Shown here: piece by piece, positions 37,277 through 48,254 of the stretch
Numbering within the stretch: the stretch's first letter is position 1
Layout of the letters: each line of letters begins with the position of its first letter
Origin: Bactrocera neohumeralis
Lineage: Eukaryota; Arthropoda; Insecta; Diptera; Tephritidae
Length of the DNA: 64,000 nt
Assembly: GCF_024586455.1 (NCBI RefSeq)
Contig: NC_065919.1
Coordinates: forward strand, 38,788,839-38,852,838
Direction: 5' to 3'
Notes under the pieces: generated by a model
What the model was told of the DNA's origin: nothing
Databases searched by the model: none
The model's input: the letters and a program-made list of their open reading frames with translations, nothing else
Position numbers and translations under genes: made by a program

Positions 37277-37327
37277 GCGAGAGTATAAAATGTTCGGTGA
37301 CGCCCGAACTTAGCCCTTCCTTACTTG
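37277..37327 (+). terminator. Helentron 3' end: subterminal inverted repeat and hairpin
   Basis: GCGAGAGTATAA (37277-37288) is the exact reverse complement of the element's first 12 bases. The hairpin GTTCGGTGACGCCCGAAC follows at 37292-37309, and the element ends 18 bases later in CTTACTTG. In Helitrons such a hairpin marks the end of the rolling-circle transfer; here that role is by analogy. Confidence 0.7.
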
Positions 37328-38239
37328 TTTGTTAGTCGGTTAATGCACTTTTAGTGATTTTGAACATAACCTTTGTATGGGAGGTGGGCGTGGTTATTAT
37401 CCGATTTCTTCCATTTTTGAACTGTATATGGAAATGCCTGAAGAAAACGACTGTGTAGAGTTTGGTTGACATAGCTATAGTAGTTTCCGAGATATGTACA
37501 AAAAACTTAGTAGGGGCGGGGCCACACCCACTTTTCCAAAACAATTACGTCCAAATATGCCCCCCCTAATGCGATCCTTTGTGCCAAATTTCACTTTAAT
37601 ATCTTTATTTATGGCTTAGTTATGACACTTTATAGGTTTTCGGTTTCCGCCATTTTGTGGGCGTGGCAGTGGGCCGATTTTGCCCATCTTCGAACTTAAC
37701 CTTCTTATGGAGCCAAGGAATACGTGTACCAAGTTTTATCATGATATCTCAATTTTTACTCAAGTTACAGCTTGCACGGACGGACGGACGGCAGACGGAC
37801 GGACGGACAGACAGACATCCGGATTTCGACTCTACTCGTCGCCCTGATCACTTTGGTATATATAACCCTATATCTGACTCTTTTAGTTTTAGGACTTACA
37901 AACAACCGTTATGTGAACAAAACTATAATACTCTCCTTAGCAACATTGTTGCGAGAGTATAAAAAGCTTAAAAAAGTCACCACGTGAGGTAAAAAGCTTT
38001 ATGCTGTCAAACAGCTGTTTTAGTAAAAATAAACAAACAAAAACACAAATGGATAATGAAGATATATATGCGTCTGTGCTTGAGGGTGAAACAATCCCAA
38101 TGTGGGTACAATCGATTGCGCCGATTGTGCCCTTGATCCCAAATTTCGTGTAAAATCTTTAAGAGAAAATTTATTTATTTATATTTATTTGTATTTATTT
38201 ATCTTACCCCTTCTTTGTATCTGAAACATCCTGCGCGCT

Positions 38240-38620
38240 TTAAGGGCAATAAATTTCACTGCCCTTAACATCCATAATTAATTTCGAAATAAAGTGCAGA
38301 GCTCTAGACACAGAGGACTGGCTCATAGAGAGCATATAACTATTACCAACGAGTTTTTGGTAAGAGCCATGCCCGTAAAAATACAAACACGCCAGGAAAC
38401 GCAGATCAAAAGATATACTCGACTTCTGCACATCATGCGGCACCAATTCACCTATAAGTACTTTACATAGCGATTTTGGGAATCGAAATGTATTTATAAA
38501 TGTTGTGTTTTGCATGGTAAAAGGATCGCTTTTGTCTCGTAAACCCTTCAAAATTTTCCTCCTGCCCCCGATTCCTCCTCCTCAACAATTGCCGCATGCA
38601 CAAAGAACAGTACCTCCATG
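38240..38620 (-). pseudogene. PIF/Harbinger transposase, N-terminal fragment
   Basis: Minus-strand reading from about 38605: MEVLFFVHAAIVEEEE, then a one-base shift near 38552 into a frame with NTTFINTFRFPKSLCKVLIG, RFLACLYFYGHGSYQKLVG and LSMSQSSVSRALHFISKLI. The FRFPKS, GSYQ and SQSSVSRAL phrases match the N-terminal helix-turn-helix part of HARBI1-type transposases. The frame stops after YCP, so the catalytic DDE part is missing. A 34-codon frame on the other strand at 38049-38153 (MDNEDIYASVLEGET) has no known function. Confidence 0.65.
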
Positions 38621-38640
38621 CTAGTTATAACACTCAAATA

Positions 38641-39816
38641 TTTTTAAAAAAATGTCAAATATTGATGTAAAACAAAACAAACACAGATGTTTTGTATTAT
38701 GATGGCTGCTTTCACACGTCACAGATATTTGTGATAATAGTGAGCATTTGAGCTTTTGAATTTTCGCCAGAATAAGGTAACCCTCACTATAGTGAGAAAC
38801 ATCACATTTATTTTGATTCCTCCGAATTAGGAATACGATATTTAGATTATTCTGACAGTGATAAAGGCAGACCATGACAAACTTCAAGTAAATATTTGAA
38901 CTCTATGCAACGCTTTTTTCAACTTTCAATTTCAATGATTTAGGCATACATAATATGTACATATATGTACATATATGTTAGACTGTGCCAAATAAATAAA
39001 ATATATTTTTTTTTTCGGTCCCATATCAAAATTCCGTTGAGAGTCACGAAAAAAATATTGTGTCAAAATTTGAGCTCTTTATCTTCATTTTTCAGTTAGC
39101 GCTCGCAAAAATAAGAATTTTCGTCAAAAAATGTTTTTTTCATTCATTTTTTGGTTATTGATAATTTAAAATACCAAATATAAAAAAACTCTTGGTATAG
39201 TTTTGTAGGAAATTAAATTCTCTACAAAAATGATCACTTCTCGAATTTATAGAATCAACACCGTTTTTTTTTATTGCTCATTCAATTACAATTTGTTCTA
39301 TGATTTTTATTTTCAATTATTGATAAACACTTGTTAAACTTCTTTCCAACGAAAAAAAAACAAACTAAATCAATTTGTCTAGGAATTTTTATGATCTTAA
39401 CAAGTAGTTTTTATACTTTAATAAATGTGAATACTCTTAAGCTGTTAATATCTACATAATTGAGAATAATCTGAACATTATTTGGACAGCCTACCCTACT
39501 CATCTTTCAAGACTGTTGTTCATATTTTCGCTTCCTGTGGTATTACTGTAGTTTTTGTGTTGCACTTGATCAGAGAAAGCATATTGTCTTTGCTCAAGTT
39601 AGAAAGTCGGTTATAGCCTTGACAGACGGCAGCGTTAATCCGGATTAATTGCGCACTTAATCAGATCCAAATTTGTAGGTGACGGATAGCAGCTACGAGA
39701 GTTTGAAACTCTCGTAAACAGCTGATAGTCATTTTTATAATACGAGTATTTTGAATGGCAATGGATAGAAGGTAAACATTGCGGTTGTTAGTCGACCAAT
39801 TTTTACAAAACCATTT
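38641..39816. other. AT-rich interval without a gene
   Basis: About 38805-38980 is similar to 55555-55735 in the second half of the window, so a small shared block survives here between the two alleles. The rest is poly-A/T rich. A 23-base perfect palindrome with 11-base arms lies at 39694-39716. No coding. Confidence 0.45.
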
Positions 39817-40670
39817 TTATACTCTCGCAACAATGTTGCTAAGGAGAGTATTATAGTTTTGTTCACATAACGGTTGTTTGTAAGTCCTAAAACTAAAAGA
39901 GTCAGATATAGGGTTATACATACCAAAGTGATCAGGGTGACGAGTAAAGTTGAAATCCGGATGTCTGTCTGTCCGTCCGTCCGTGCAAGCTGTAACTTGA
40001 GTAAAAATTGAGATATCATGATGAAACTTGGTACACGTATTTCTTGGCTCTATAAGGTTAAGTTCGAAGATGGGCAAAATCGGCCCACTGCCACGCCCAC
40101 AAAATGGCGAAAACCGAAAACCTATAAAGTGTCATAACTAAGCCATAAATAAAGATATTAAAGTGAAATTTGGCACAAAGGATCGCATTAGGTAGGGGCA
40201 TATCTGGACGTAATTTTTTTGGAAAAGTGGGCGTGGCCCCGTTTCCTACTAAGTGTTTTGTACATATCTCGGAAACTACTATAGCTATGTCAACCAAACT
40301 CTATAGAGTCGTTTCCTTCAGGCATTTCCATATATGTACAGTTCAAAAGTGGAAGAAATCGGATAATAACCACGCCCACCTCCCATACAAAGGTTATGTT
40401 GAAAATCACTAAAAGTGCGTTAACCGACTAACAAAAAACGTCAGAAACACTAAATTTTACGGAAGAAATGGCAGACGGAAGCTGCACCCAGGCTTTTTAT
40501 AAAAATTGAATTATGGACCAAAACCCATATCTCAGGAAATACTAATCTAATTAATTTTACAGCAAAATAAAAAAATATGCAAATGACGGATAATGAAATC
40601 TCGATTATCACTTTATCATGTGAGAGTATAAAATGTTCGGTGACACCCGAACTTAGCCCTTCCTTACTTG
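39817..40670 (+). mobile_element. Family B DINE-like element carrying the Helentron 3' end
   Basis: 5' TTATACTCTCGC with hairpin; GTCTGTCTGTCCGTCCGTCC near 39963-39983; 3' hairpin GTTCGGTGACACCCGAAC and CTTACTTG. After CATATCTCAGGAAATAC (about 40545) it switches to the TAATTTTACAGCAAAATAAA text that otherwise occurs only at the 3' end of the autonomous copy (from about 37195). It is therefore a direct internal-deletion derivative. Confidence 0.75.
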
Positions 40671-40679
40671 TTTCTCTTA

Positions 40680-41430
40680 AATTTTCTTGGAGATTATGAG
40701 CAAGTCATCTGTTTTCTGCTCAGTCAACTCTAAACTTATGGTAGCAAACCATCGCCGCAACCATTTATGTATACAGTTGATGCATTTGATTCGGAGGTCA
40801 TCCAGATGTTTAACCACTGCTACCACTATGAGGTCATCCGCATATGCGATTGTTTTTAAATATTTTGTATTCTTAGCACCCCGTCGTACATCAGGTTTCC
40901 ATAGTAGCGGACCTAAAACGGAGCCTTGCGGTACACCACTGGAGATAGCTTAGCTCTGAATGTCCTCGTCCGTGTCGAATAACAATCTCTTAATTTGAAA
41001 GTAACTCATTATAATATTTATCAGTATATCAGATAATGACGAACGCGTTTTTCGTATAGAGCTTTTATTATATTTGCCGACTTTGCGGAGTTGAACGCAT
41101 TCTTCCCATCCAGGATTATTAGCTCGAAGTATTCTTTTGTACCACCTTTCTATCCTTTCCCTCTTATTGCACATTTCGCACTATCAACTACTTTTCTTAG
41201 TGCGTCAATAGTGGACCTCTTTTTTGTGAAGCCGTATTGTCTCTCTAATAATCCTTCCGTCTAATTAATCCTTTTTGGAATGCTAACTCCAAGCGGTACA
41301 ACGCTTTCGTATACCTTCCCAATCGTCTCGAGGATGCACAGAGGTCGATATGATTAAGGGTTTTCTGGTGGTTTTTTTTGGCTTTGGGAGTAGAACCAGT
41401 TGTACCTTCCACGAATCGGATATTGGTGCA
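40680..41430 (-). pseudogene. R1-like LINE reverse transcriptase fossil, allele 1 (3'-truncated)
   Basis: Reading the minus strand from 41430 down: SDSWKVQLVLLPKPKK, then RQYGFTKKRSTIDALRKVVDSAK, FELIILDGKNAFNSAKS, SSGVPQGSVLGPLL and AYADDLIVVAVVKHLDD (catalytic YADD codons at 40844-40833), ending in LELTEQKTDDLLIISKKI. These are the fingers-palm motifs of R1/LOA-type non-LTR elements. Several shifts and stops break it. The 3' part is cut where the family B element at 39817-40670 begins; the other allele keeps it. Confidence 0.78.
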
Positions 41431-41439
41431 TGTATGTCG

Positions 41440-42625
41440 TTGTCTGCAAAACACAAAATTTAAATTTACCGAATTAAGCAATTCAAGAACTCTTCATTCT
41501 AATACGAGTATACACACACATATGTATATTTATTCACATATTTATTCTTTTTATATATTAGCACAAATAAAAGTTTTTGATTTCGTTCCCCTTTGCTGCT
41601 TTCTTTGCCCTTAGCATTGTAGTCCTCTGTTATAACAGTTTGCAGGTTTGTACTATTTATTTCAGACAAATGAGCGTGGAAAAGTAGATAAGTCTGTAAG
41701 TGTCCTAAACTGCACATGCTTCACTCATATTGTTTCCCAGACTTCATTTGCTATGAAAGTCCAAGTTATGGTAATAGCCCAGCGAAATCTGAAAATAATG
41801 CATTTGAGTTATTTTCGCTTTTTCAACGTTCTCGAAAAAACCGTTACAAACTTGTAAATGACCAATCATGCTAAAAATTGGTTGATGTGCGAAATAGAAG
41901 CGTCGTTAGGGAAAAGTTCAAGCATAGCTATCACAGATGTTGCTGGAAGGCGCAAACAAAACAGAAAGCGCAATCAACAACAAAACAATAGACTGGACAA
42001 GCTGCGTATCCACAAATTAGCGAAAAGCCACCACGAATGAAATTCAAGAGATTTCAGAGATGAGAGTAAATTCGAAATATTTTGCGTCGAGATATGCACG
42101 AACACAAATCATTATGAGGCGTATAATGAGATGACATTTCTTCATGTAAGTACAGGCGCATATATTTATATATCTGCAGATATATGTATGTACGTACATA
42201 AATAAATATGCGTATATAAATATATATAAGTGGTAATATAAATTTCAACAGTGTGAGAAGAAACTAAATGCTTACAAAATTTAGTTTGGAATGTTTGAAT
42301 GGGAACAAAAAATGTTTTAGTGAAATCGAGTAGGTCTACTGAGGGTTTATAATTCTTGCTTGAAACTAATAACATTAAATTGAAGTGTTTAGTTAGAAGT
42401 CTAGGTTAATCCGAGTTGTATGTACAAATTTTCAGACATATTCATACAAGTCTCAGCTTGTTAACAAGGCTCCCTCGCTAACCAAACTTTTTTATTTCCG
42501 TTCGAGGGCTTAAATCATCTATCCGAAACTAAGAACTGATGTATGCATTATCGACAGATCACGTTCCAACTCTAATTTCAAACTGGGAATAAAGTGAAAC
42601 TCCTTGTAAAGGACCCTGAATTAAA
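41440..42625. other. Interval between R1 fossil and family C element, no gene
   Basis: Small open frames here (41648-41857, 41858-42040) are nearly identical in the other allele at 58153 onward, which reflects the shared locus rather than selection. (TA)n and TATG-rich stretches occur near 42165-42240. Nothing recognised. Confidence 0.4.
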
Positions 42626-43436
42626 CAAGTAAGGAAGGGCTAAGTTCGGGTGCAACCGAACATTTAATAGTCTTCCAACTTGCAGGGAAATACCTTAAAG
42701 TGTATAATGTCAACCAGGAATACATGCAATTTTATAAATACAAATACTATATAGAACTCATACACTGACAGACATACCCATAAGGTCTCTTAGAAAAACG
42801 ATAATCACTATACGTATGAAGTATATGGGAGTTGAGGTAGTATAGATTCGATTTTATCTATTTTAGGCACAAGGATACACTGTTATGAGTAAAACATGCC
42901 CTTTCATTTTATTGACATAACTCACATATTGACCGATATATGCGGTATAAAGTCAACTGGAAGTTCGAAAACCTTTATATTAGGTGTATGAGGGCTCCGA
43001 AAAGTATTGACCCGATTCATCCCATTTTTCATACACAGAATTACTATTATCAAGAAAGGATTCTGTCGAATTACAAATAAATATCCTCACACATTGGCCG
43101 ATATTTTCGGTCAAACGTCAACTATTGATACTGATGTTTCTGTTGGATATATTTATTTTTTGGTCATAAGGTGCCATACTTTAAAGGAATTATTGGTGCA
43201 AAATTATATGCCGTTGTATTAATTACTTCTTGATTTGTGTACTGGAAAGTGAAATTGTGTCATATGCTGTAACTTGAGTAAAAATTTAAATATCTTAATG
43301 AAATATGATATATATATGTATATATTTAACCCTATACATATATCCCTATATCTATCTAGCTGAGTTTTAGATGATACGTACAAGCGTTATATGAACAAAA
43401 CTATTATAATCTGTAGCAGCATATTGATGTGTGTAA
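42626..43436 (-). mobile_element. Family C Helentron-like element
   Basis: Reverse orientation: the 3' end reads CAAGTAAGGAAGGGC with hairpin GTTCGGGTGCAACCGAAC; the 5' end, near CTGTAGCAGCATATTG, closes at about 43436. It lacks an obvious GTCY core. A remnant of a family A 3' end (TTAACTTCGGCTGCGCTGAAG) follows directly. The allele copy is 59140-59972. Confidence 0.6.
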
Positions 43437-43479
43437 AAAGTGTTAACTTCGGCTGCGCTGAAGCTTAAAGGAATATAAA

Positions 43480-45605
43480 AAGATCCTTATCTTGATTTTG
43501 ATCGGTCAATTTATATACCTATATATATTATATATATGTATATTAGGGTGTGTCATTCTGAGTCAACCTTTTTTTCAACTGAAAAACGGGCTAAAAACTT
43601 TCGAAAATGTGAAAAAGAAAGTCACTCAAAAGATGAGCTCTTAATATTAATATTAAGAGGTGCCTATTTCAAATTTTCTGTTTTCCATATAAATAACATG
43701 GAAAAAAAATCATTTTTTTGTGGTGGTTATTGTGCGGAGGTTATTATATGTGCACGCGATGGCTGCCAGTAGGGATGGTAAACTCGTAAAATAATCGATT
43801 TTTCGAATGTCAAGAATCGATTCTTAATCGACTTCGACTATTGAAGATCGATTCCTGGCCGGCATATATTAAACAGAAGCTTCGTGGAAGATGCACATAC
43901 ACTTTAAAGCAGTTGTTTTCCGAAATTCGTCGGATCTGGAGATCCTTAGCACTATAATACGCAATTATCGACGCCAGTGGTGACTGGACACATTATGGTC
44001 CAAATTGCATCGTTGTTTTTAATGTGTATATTAATGTGAAAGTTTCATAAAATAATTTTTGTTATAAATTAACACGACCACGCTCTTACTTGACTTACTG
44101 TATGTACATATGAACTTTATGGCTTCTGCGACGTTTTCTTTCGGATTTTCAGTAAAAATAGCGTTGTTCCGACGATCATTAAAGCCTTGTACTGTAAGGA
44201 AAAATTTATCATTGTTATCATACATATCACTAGGATCTCTTGTTGAAATTATTTATCGCCAAAGACGAAGAACAGTTTTCTAGTTAAGATAATGCGTATA
44301 CGATTTTCTTAATTTTAAGTTAAAAGTCTATGAAATGATTAAATTTCTTTATGAACTAAGTCATACTTATTTAAGAAGTATTTTCAAGGAGCAATGGTGG
44401 AATAAAATCGATGCGCGTTCACTATGTGACATGAAGTTTAGTGTTTACTTGTAAACAAGTGTTGATTTATTTTCCATGACCATTACAATTACAAAGTTTT
44501 TTAATATATGAAGCGTCTTGAGAGCTGTCAGCAGCCTGCAAAATAAAAATACATATGTTACATATACTATATAAGGTGGATCCTGCCGCAGTGCCATATG
44601 TAGTAAAGCTAACCAGAGGTGTTTCAACCGTCAATGCTGTAGAGCAAATTGTTTGCCACCTTATCGGGTGTGAGAAATCGACGGCAAAAGAGTCCTCAAC
44701 CAGCGGAGAAAATCACAGCTAAAACTGCCAGTGAAGTCGTATTTGTTGTTTATGCTGTCCGTGGTCAACATATTAGCTGTTATTGCCATTGTGGGCGACT
44801 CTTTCACCTGCCACTGCTAATAACTGCAAAGCTCCTTCACAGCAACACGCTTTAGTTGTTGCTGCTTAACATTATTTGCTTGCACAACAATGTTTGCACT
44901 ATTTTTACCTCACTTCTGTTCAGTTTGGCATTTCAGCGCATGTTTTTCTTGTCCCTTTTTTTGAGTTAGTGAGTTGTAAGTGTTTAAAACGCACGCGCAT
45001 GCGACTCAACATGATCTGCGTGACCATCTATTTGAGTTTGTGTCTTTTTGCAGCAGTTGGAAACTCATTTTGTTCACAAATTACGTGCCTCTGCATACCT
45101 TTTTCTTGAAATTTACGAGTTTGTTACATTTGTTATGGTTAATTACGTGCCATTTTAGTGCATGGCCTCTCCATAAAAGTTAAAAACATAGCGTCTCTCA
45201 ATTATATATTTTTTTTACCGTATATTATGTATTATGTAAATATATATATTTTGTAGTTTAAGAGTTCGAGTTTCCTTGCATGCTCAAAAATGTTTCACAC
45301 TTTCTGGTTTGGGCAATCACAAGCATATAGGTACATATTAAGGTGTTCGTTACTTCCCAAGTAGATTTTTTCAAACGCTCAATGAAGTTCCAGATTTGCC
45401 TAAAACGGTTTCAACAAAACAACCCTTCTATATACATATGTGCGAATTGTAATGAAAAATGTTTGACAAGTATTTCTTAAAAATAATGAATATGAATGAA
45501 TATCACATGTTTATATACATATATCTCACTTGAGGCTGATTTTAGTGTAAATATCTGGAACATAAAACAAAATGTAGCAATAAAATTACGTGATGTGCTA
45601 TGTGT
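43480..45605. other. Interval without a gene (allele 1)
   Basis: Matches 60010-62150. The other allele has about 40 extra bases after GGGATGGTAAACTCG (near 60320), which form a palindrome-like ATTC/GAAT-rich stretch. The open frames (43536, 44649, 44876) show no motif and are not preserved between the alleles. Confidence 0.4.
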
Positions 45606-45609
45606 TCAC

Positions 45610-46255
45610 GCAAGTGAGGAAAGTTCTCTGAGCGCCGTTTACTTTGGAGTGGCCAGACACGATACTTTTACATATAGCTTAAGCAGTTCACGACTTCATG
45701 TGTTAGACCAAGAAACCTCTGGGTAGCCAAAGAACATCCGTTTGAAGGCCAGCTAAAGTAAGATGGCGAAACATCCCTCCACAGGGTTCTGCGCTGAGCT
45801 GCCCCAATGAAAAAAGGAAAACAGTTTCGGATGAGAGACCCTCCTTTTGACAACGACCACTGCAAACGCATTAAGGATTACGATTTAAGGTCATACATCT
45901 GAAGTGTCCGGTCCCTTAATTGGGTAGGTGCTACTGCCCAGCTGATTGACACCACCGTCGTCCAAGCAGTGCGATGGACTGGACAAGGACTGAGACGAGT
46001 ATATCCATACAAAGGAGCGTCAATTCGAGGTGGATTCGTGGAAGAGAGAATCCGTCGCCGAGTCCTGGCACTCACCCCGGTGGATGAACGCATAGCCACA
46101 ATCCGCACTAAAGTTCTTCAACATATCGCTGATTTGCGCCTACGCCCCGACATAGCGCTTGGAGCGCAACTCTGAGAGCTGACACTGCCACCATGTCAAA
46201 ATCGTGCTAGGCGACTTTAACGCCAGGGTGGGCAAAGAAGGTATCTTTGGCACTC
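45610..46255 (+). pseudogene. RTE-like LINE 5' part with endonuclease remnant, allele 1
   Basis: The leader (CTCTGGGTAGCCAAAGAACA, then the CATCCCTCCACAGGGTT phrase) is followed by endonuclease pieces: AVRWTGQGLRRV, a piece reading GFVEERIRRRVLALTPVDERIATIR and KIVLGDFNARVGKEGIFG. EEP endonucleases of this element type nick the target DNA. The frame is broken by deletions. It ends abruptly at 46255 against the tail of an oppositely oriented copy. Confidence 0.7.
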
Positions 46256-47077
46256 TTCTTCTTCTCATTTGGCGTAGACACCGCTACGTGATTATAGCCG
46301 AGTTAACAACAGCGCGCCAGTCGTTTCTTCTTTTCGCTACGCGCCAATTGGATATTCCAAGCGGAGCCAGGTCCTTCTCCACTTGGTCCTTCCAACGGAG
46401 TGGAGGTCTCCCTCTTCCTCTGCTTCCCCCGGCGGGTACTGCGTCGAATACTTTCTTTTCGTCCATTCGGACAACATGACCTAGCCAGCGTAGCCGCTGT
46501 CTTTTAATTCGCTGAACTATGTCAATGTCGTCGTATATCTCGTACAGCTCATCGTTCCATCGAATGCGATATTCGCCGTGGCCAATGCGCAAAGGACCAT
46601 AAGTCCTTCGCAGAACCTTTCTCTCGAAAACTCGTCCAAGCCCCTGCACCATATAGCAGGACGGGAATTATGAGCGACTTATAGAGATTGGCTTTTGTTC
46701 GTCGAGAGAGGACCTTACTTTTCAATTGCCTACTTAGTCCGAAGTAGCACCTGTTGGCAAGAGCAATTCTGCGTTGCATTTCCAGGTTGACATTGTTGAT
46801 GGTGTTAGTACTGGTTCCTAAATAGACGAAATTATCTACAACTTCAAAGTTATGACTGTCAACAGTGACGTGAGACCAAGTCGCGATTTCGACGACTGTT
46901 TTGTTTGATGACAGGAGATATTTCGTCTTGCTCCGTTCACTGCCAGACCCATTTTCTGTGCTTCCTTGTCCCGCCTGGAAAGCAGAACTAACGGCGCGGG
47001 TGTTGAGGCCGATGATATCAATATCATCGGCATCGCCAACGGTGCACCTCTTATAAAAGTTTTACCTGGTCATTAAG
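46256..47077 (-). pseudogene. RTE-like LINE 3' part, allele 1, cut by the assembly gap
   Basis: Minus strand: from the ADDIDIIG region near 47030 through FGLSRQLKSKVLSRRTK, LYKSLIIPVLLYGA, FERKVLRRTYGPLR, RWLGHVVRMDEK and DWRAVVNSAI to the (AAG)n tail, seen as TCTTCTTCTTCTC at 46255-46267. It includes many small deletions compared with 62796-64000, more than expected from drift alone so close to the gap. Confidence 0.8.
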
Positions 47078-47177
47078 NNNNNNNNNNNNNNNNNNNNNNN
47101 NNNNNNNNNNNNNNNNNNNNNNNNNNNNNNNNNNNNNNNNNNNNNNNNNNNNNNNNNNNNNNNNNNNNNNNNNNNNN
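47078..47177. other. Assembly gap of exactly 100 Ns
   Basis: One hundred consecutive N, the usual placeholder for a scaffold join of unknown size. Sequence left of it continues at about 63645; sequence right of it corresponds to 17067. Confidence 0.98.
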
Positions 47178-47906
47178 TACCTATAATTTCACGTTCCCGT
47201 TGAGGGGAATCAATTCCTTTTATCCTTTTCTTTTTAAAATTGTTTAAAAAAATGTTTTGGGCTTTAATCTTGGAAATTCAACCCTCCACAAATTAGTTCG
47301 TAATCAATTCTTATTTCAATCAAAAGTTGGACGAACGACAAACCCCTAAAAAAATTAATTTCATATACGTACCCTAATATAAAACAATTTTTTTCATTAT
47401 TTTGTGTTAAACCCTTGGGTAAAAAATTACATTTTAACCCCATTTTTAAATTATTGATCTCGGGTTTTTTTTGTTTCAGTGAAAATACGTGAATTTTAAT
47501 CAAAATTTTTGATTGATAAATTTAAAACTTCCCCCATTCTGTTCAACGGTCAAGTTCTGGTTTTAAAATTCCCTCATAATCATACCAAAAAAAATATCCC
47601 CCTTCAGAAAGTCCACCTTTTTAAAAAAAGCATCTCAAAATTAAAAAAATTTTTTTGTCCCTTAAATAAATCAGTCAGGGTTTGAAGCGCTGAGGTAATA
47701 TCAAAAAAGGGGGATATTTTATAAAGTAAAGCTCATTAATTCGGGAGGAAAAATTAATATTTGATGATGAATGGGGGTTTCACTCTGATGAAAGGAAAAC
47801 CAAAAAGGGTTTGTTTTTCGGGCCCGGAGACGTCATACTATCGAGCCGGTATTGTATATATTCAAACGTTATTTCATTGTTAGGCCAAAGATAGTACTAT
47901 ACATAT

Positions 47907-48254
47907 ATGCTTAGCTTATGGAACATGTTGCAAGCGTGTAATATATCTGTACATATATGTAATATTATATGTATAGTATTAAGAGAGTGGGATATCTTTA
48001 TATATAGAGTGCCTTCAAGTTATTTTCACTTTCACAGCCATTTTTCGTTGCTTTCAATTGTACGGTGGCGTCCACTAGGGCACGACAAAGGTCAAACATT
48101 CAACAACGTAGCAAATCGCACAGTGTACAAGCCAGAAACTGGTGGAACAATGATTAACGTACTTTTCTCTACAGTTAAACAAGCGCTGGCTAAGTATGGC
48201 GAGCTTTGTTTTAAGTATGACAGGTGTTTGTACTGCTTCACCAGGTTTTGGTAA
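47907..48254 (+). other. Unrecognised 115-codon open frame (allele 2)
   Basis: Allele of 17898-18185 but open through QALAKYGELCFKYDR to a later stop. The N-terminal third is low-complexity AT-rich reading; the part after RWRPLGHDKG is less so. Without a family match or splice context it cannot be called a gene; it could equally be a relic. Confidence 0.22.

Larger units (their letters stand above)
26807..37327 (+). mobile_element. Autonomous-type Helentron (Helitron superfamily), degraded, 10.5 kb
   Basis: Bounded by the interrupted family B host: three host Ts remain on each side (26804-26806 and 37328-37330) and the element reads TTATACTCTCGC...CTTACTTG. About 1.07 kb at the left (26807-27880) is the same sequence as the small family B elements, including the GTCY core. 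The right end has the subterminal inverted copy and hairpin. Inside lie a leader with 63-base repeats, a Rep (HUH) region, a Pif1-type helicase and a C-terminal endonuclease, the last three being the Helentron combination. A 5'-truncated RTE LINE (35807-36720) lies in its 3' part. The original length is about 9.6 kb. Frameshifts and stops show it is not functional as it stands. Confidence 0.85.
26368..37962 (-). mobile_element. Family B DINE-like element, host of the Helentron insertion
   Basis: A minus-oriented element of about 1.07 kb split in two: 26368-26806 (3' half, starting CAAG with the 3' hairpin) and 37328-37962 (5' half, ending in the reversed TTATACTCTCGC start). Joining the halves restores the uninterrupted text seen in other copies, with GACG, six Ts and GTTAGTCGG at the junction (compare the reverse of 27415-27450). 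The GTCY core lies reversed near 37777-37815. Confidence 0.8.
40675..47077. repeat. Segment D2a (allele 1 copy of about 57280-63645)
   Basis: Collinear with 57280-63645: R1 fossil, AT-rich interval with the same small frames, family C element, LINE 5' piece, and inverted LINE 3' piece. It stops at the assembly gap in the middle of the LINE. Divergence is a few percent with scattered indels. Confidence 0.85.

Noticed and set aside
38049..38153. 34-codon frame starting MDNEDIYASV as a small gene
   Set aside because: Too short, next to a transposase fossil, and without family resemblance.
41648..42040. Small frames nearly identical to 58153 onward
   Set aside because: Identity reflects two copies of the same locus, not selection. 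There is no splice or start context and no known motif.
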